Origin: Candidatus Nitrosopolaris nunavutensis
Lineage (GTDB): Archaea > Thermoproteota > Nitrososphaeria > Nitrososphaerales > Nitrososphaeraceae
Reading direction: 5' to 3'
Assembly (NCBI GenBank): GCA_002501855.1
Contig: DAOM01000062.1
Coordinates: 1-5,532, forward strand
Length of the DNA stretch: 5,532 bases
A program made the position numbers and the translations under genes. This document shows positions 4,188 to 5,532 of this stretch, piece after piece. The number at the start of each line of letters is the position of its first letter. The stretch's first letter is position 1. A model generated the notes under the pieces. That model was given only the letters and a program-made list of their open reading frames with translations, was not told the origin of the DNA and did not search any database.

Positions 4188-5532
4188 TTTTATTTTCACT
4201 AATACGAATATTAGTTCGTTTAGAATGAATTGCCTTAACAGCCTCACTTACATTGGTACCTTTATCTTCTACAACAATCAGGATTCTCGATGTCTCCTCT
4301 TGCGCATCTAAATTGAGAATATTTATACCATGCTCTCCAACGGTACTGCTAGCAGTAGATGCTATGTTAGGCATATGCCACATCATATCGCCAATAAGGG
4401 TCACTACACCTCTTCCATAGACTATCTCTACCTTGGGATAGTATGCTCTGATATGGCGCTCTTGTTTTTTAACGTAGTCTGCGTCGAGGAAAAGCAACCT
4501 ACAGATTTCGACGTCATCGTGTCTGTACGGAGATAATTTGACGAAATCATGGTACTGCTTGTCCTTTTCAAGCGAGGCGACCAAATAAGATGCTGCAATA
4601 CTTTCGATCCTTACGATAGCGCAGTTTTTCTTGCCGGTAACGATTTTTACCAGACTGTTGTTAAAGTCATCTTGAAGCGGCGGATTTCGTTGAATTATCG
4701 TTGTATCTGACGGGTTTGTCATATTCGTAATAACTAGAGGTATATCCAGATTATTGTCAAGGATTTCCTTTATAGCAACAGGGTCAAGAATCTTCATACC
4801 AAACATTCCAGCCAATTTTGCCTCATTATAAGAAAGGCATTGTATATTTTCCAAACCACTCTTTACTATCTTTGGATCGGCACTCAGCACGGCACTATCT
4901 TTTTCAAAGTCGACCTTCATCTCATAGAGTCCGTGTAAGAGGATCGCAGTATCTGCTGCTGTTCTGTCAGAACCGCCGCGCTCGTATGTTGTTTCAAGAC
5001 CATCAACGGTCTTACCTATAAATCCGCCTAAGCAGACGATCTCGTTACGTTCGACTAAATCCAATAAATGACTGTCATTCCGCCTTGATTCTTCGATCAT
5101 AAAGTTGGCTGCTTCAAAGTTGTCATCAGTAATTATTGGCCATTTTTCTATAGCAACATGATCGGAGTTTATCCCATGACTTCGCATAATATAATCCATA
5201 AGATAAGACATAGTTATCTCTCCACTATATGCAAGTGTTCTCGATCTGATAACATCAACAAAACGCCGGTTTTCTGCCGCCTGCTTTAATGATATTATCA
5301 CTTGACGGTAGAATCTGTCGAGATGTGCAAGGAATTCTTGATAATACTGGTTAGAAACTTGTTCCGTGGCAATTCGTTCATAAACTTCCCTTAAGACCTC
5401 AATTTCTACAGGATTCGACGAAGCATAGCTCCTACCTACTCTTATGGCGACGTCAGTCATGGAATAGAGTTTTTCCTGATAAGTAATAAGAGGAGCAGAA
5501 AAAACGGCGACGACTTTTGTTTTTTCCTTCAG
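4180..5532 (-). CDS. lysC: Aspartokinase, 5' end cut by window edge; diverged nucleotide motif
   Basis: Aspartokinase phosphorylates L-aspartate, the first step toward Thr, Met and, in some organisms, Lys. The frame is open without a stop to the right edge. The in-window ATG at 5460 is not the real start, because 24 codons upstream (including KTKVVAVFSAP) form the second strand of the amino-acid kinase fold. About 25-35 residues, with the usual KFGG(T/S)S, should lie beyond 5532. Numbering from the Met at 5460, visible motifs are IITDDNF (109-115), CLGGFIG (143-149), RGGSD (161-165), SADPKIV (193-199), FGMKILDP (220-227) and TNMTNP (245-250). An ACT-like segment covers about 272-345, and a clear C-terminal ACT domain (VVTLIGDMM onward) about 352-412, implying allosteric feedback. 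Oddities are that the usual WTDVDG nucleotide loop reads FEKDSA and the usual LHP reads LDP. Function is inferred from the overall fold. It is coupled to ilvE by an 8-base overlap. Confidence 0.85.
   Translation of the reverse strand: MKEKTKVVAVFSAPLITYQEKLYSMTDVAIRVGRSYASSNPVEIEVLREVYERIATEQVSNQYYQEFLAHLDRFYRQVIISLKQAAENRRFVDVIRSRTLAYSGEITMSYLMDYIMRSHGINSDHVAIEKWPIITDDNFEAANFMIEESRRNDSHLLDLVERNEIVCLGGFIGKTVDGLETTYERGGSDRTAADTAILLHGLYEMKVDFEKDSAVLSADPKIVKSGLENIQCLSYNEAKLAGMFGMKILDPVAIKEILDNNLDIPLVITNMTNPSDTTIIQRNPPLQDDFNNSLVKIVTGKKNCAIVRIESIAASYLVASLEKDKQYHDFVKLSPYRHDDVEICRLLFLDADYVKKQERHIRAYYPKVEIVYGRGVVTLIGDMMWHMPNIASTASSTVGEHGINILNLDAQEETSRILIVVEDKGTNVSEAVKAIHSKRTNIRISENKND

Noticed and set aside
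4188..4247. A 20-codon N-terminal extension of ilvE from the ATG at 4247.
   Set aside because: It overlaps the lysC 3' end, is hydrophobic with no family counterpart, and the MTEGKIWMDG start fits relatives and the 8-base coupling.
5458..5460. ATG as the start of lysC.
   Set aside because: The upstream codons continue the kinase fold (KVVAVFSAP) without a stop to the window edge, so the gene is cut by the edge.

Overview
The window looks archaeal. The evidence is a YcaO-TfuA pair, a class IV branched-chain aminotransferase joined to an aspartokinase, TATA-like boxes about 26-30 bases upstream of non-ATG starts, and no strong Shine-Dalgarno sites. A soil or aquatic Nitrososphaeria (Thaumarchaeota) or Thermoplasmata lineage is my best guess, but the sequence alone does not settle it. 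The first 13 bases match the end of the Tn5/Nextera mosaic end. The left edge is therefore a physical contig end carrying residual adapter, and the window probably comes from a metagenome or single-cell assembly.

Layout. Bases 1-13 are adapter. Bases 14-803 hold no gene I can name: there is one open frame of 111 codons on the minus strand and a few short open stretches. From 804 to 1056 on the minus strand lies the most interesting element. It is a small protein with an NHLP/Os1348-like RiPP leader (880-1056), followed in the +1 frame by a Ser/Ile/Asn/Trp-rich peptide containing two copies of ISIN[S/T]D nine residues apart (804-896). Divergently, on the plus strand, ycaO (1202-2530) and tfuA (2523-3206) overlap by 8 bases and form one operon. 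Converging on them from the right is a minus-strand operon of lysC (4180 to beyond 5532, 5' end cut by the window edge) and ilvE (3270-4187), also overlapping by 8 bases. T-runs sit between the two convergent operons.

How the genes fit together. YcaO with TfuA is the established pair for ATP-dependent backbone thioamidation, both of methyl-coenzyme M reductase in methanogens and of certain RiPPs. No McrA gene is visible here. A leader-type small gene lies next to the pair, across a roughly 145-base divergent promoter region. I infer that this is a small archaeal RiPP cluster: precursor plus thioamide (or other YcaO-type) modification. The leader and the core-like peptide are out of frame in this sequence, so the precursor is either broken, mis-assembled or frameshifted. 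The lysC-ilvE operon is amino-acid metabolism (aspartate-family and branched-chain) and is probably unrelated to the cluster.
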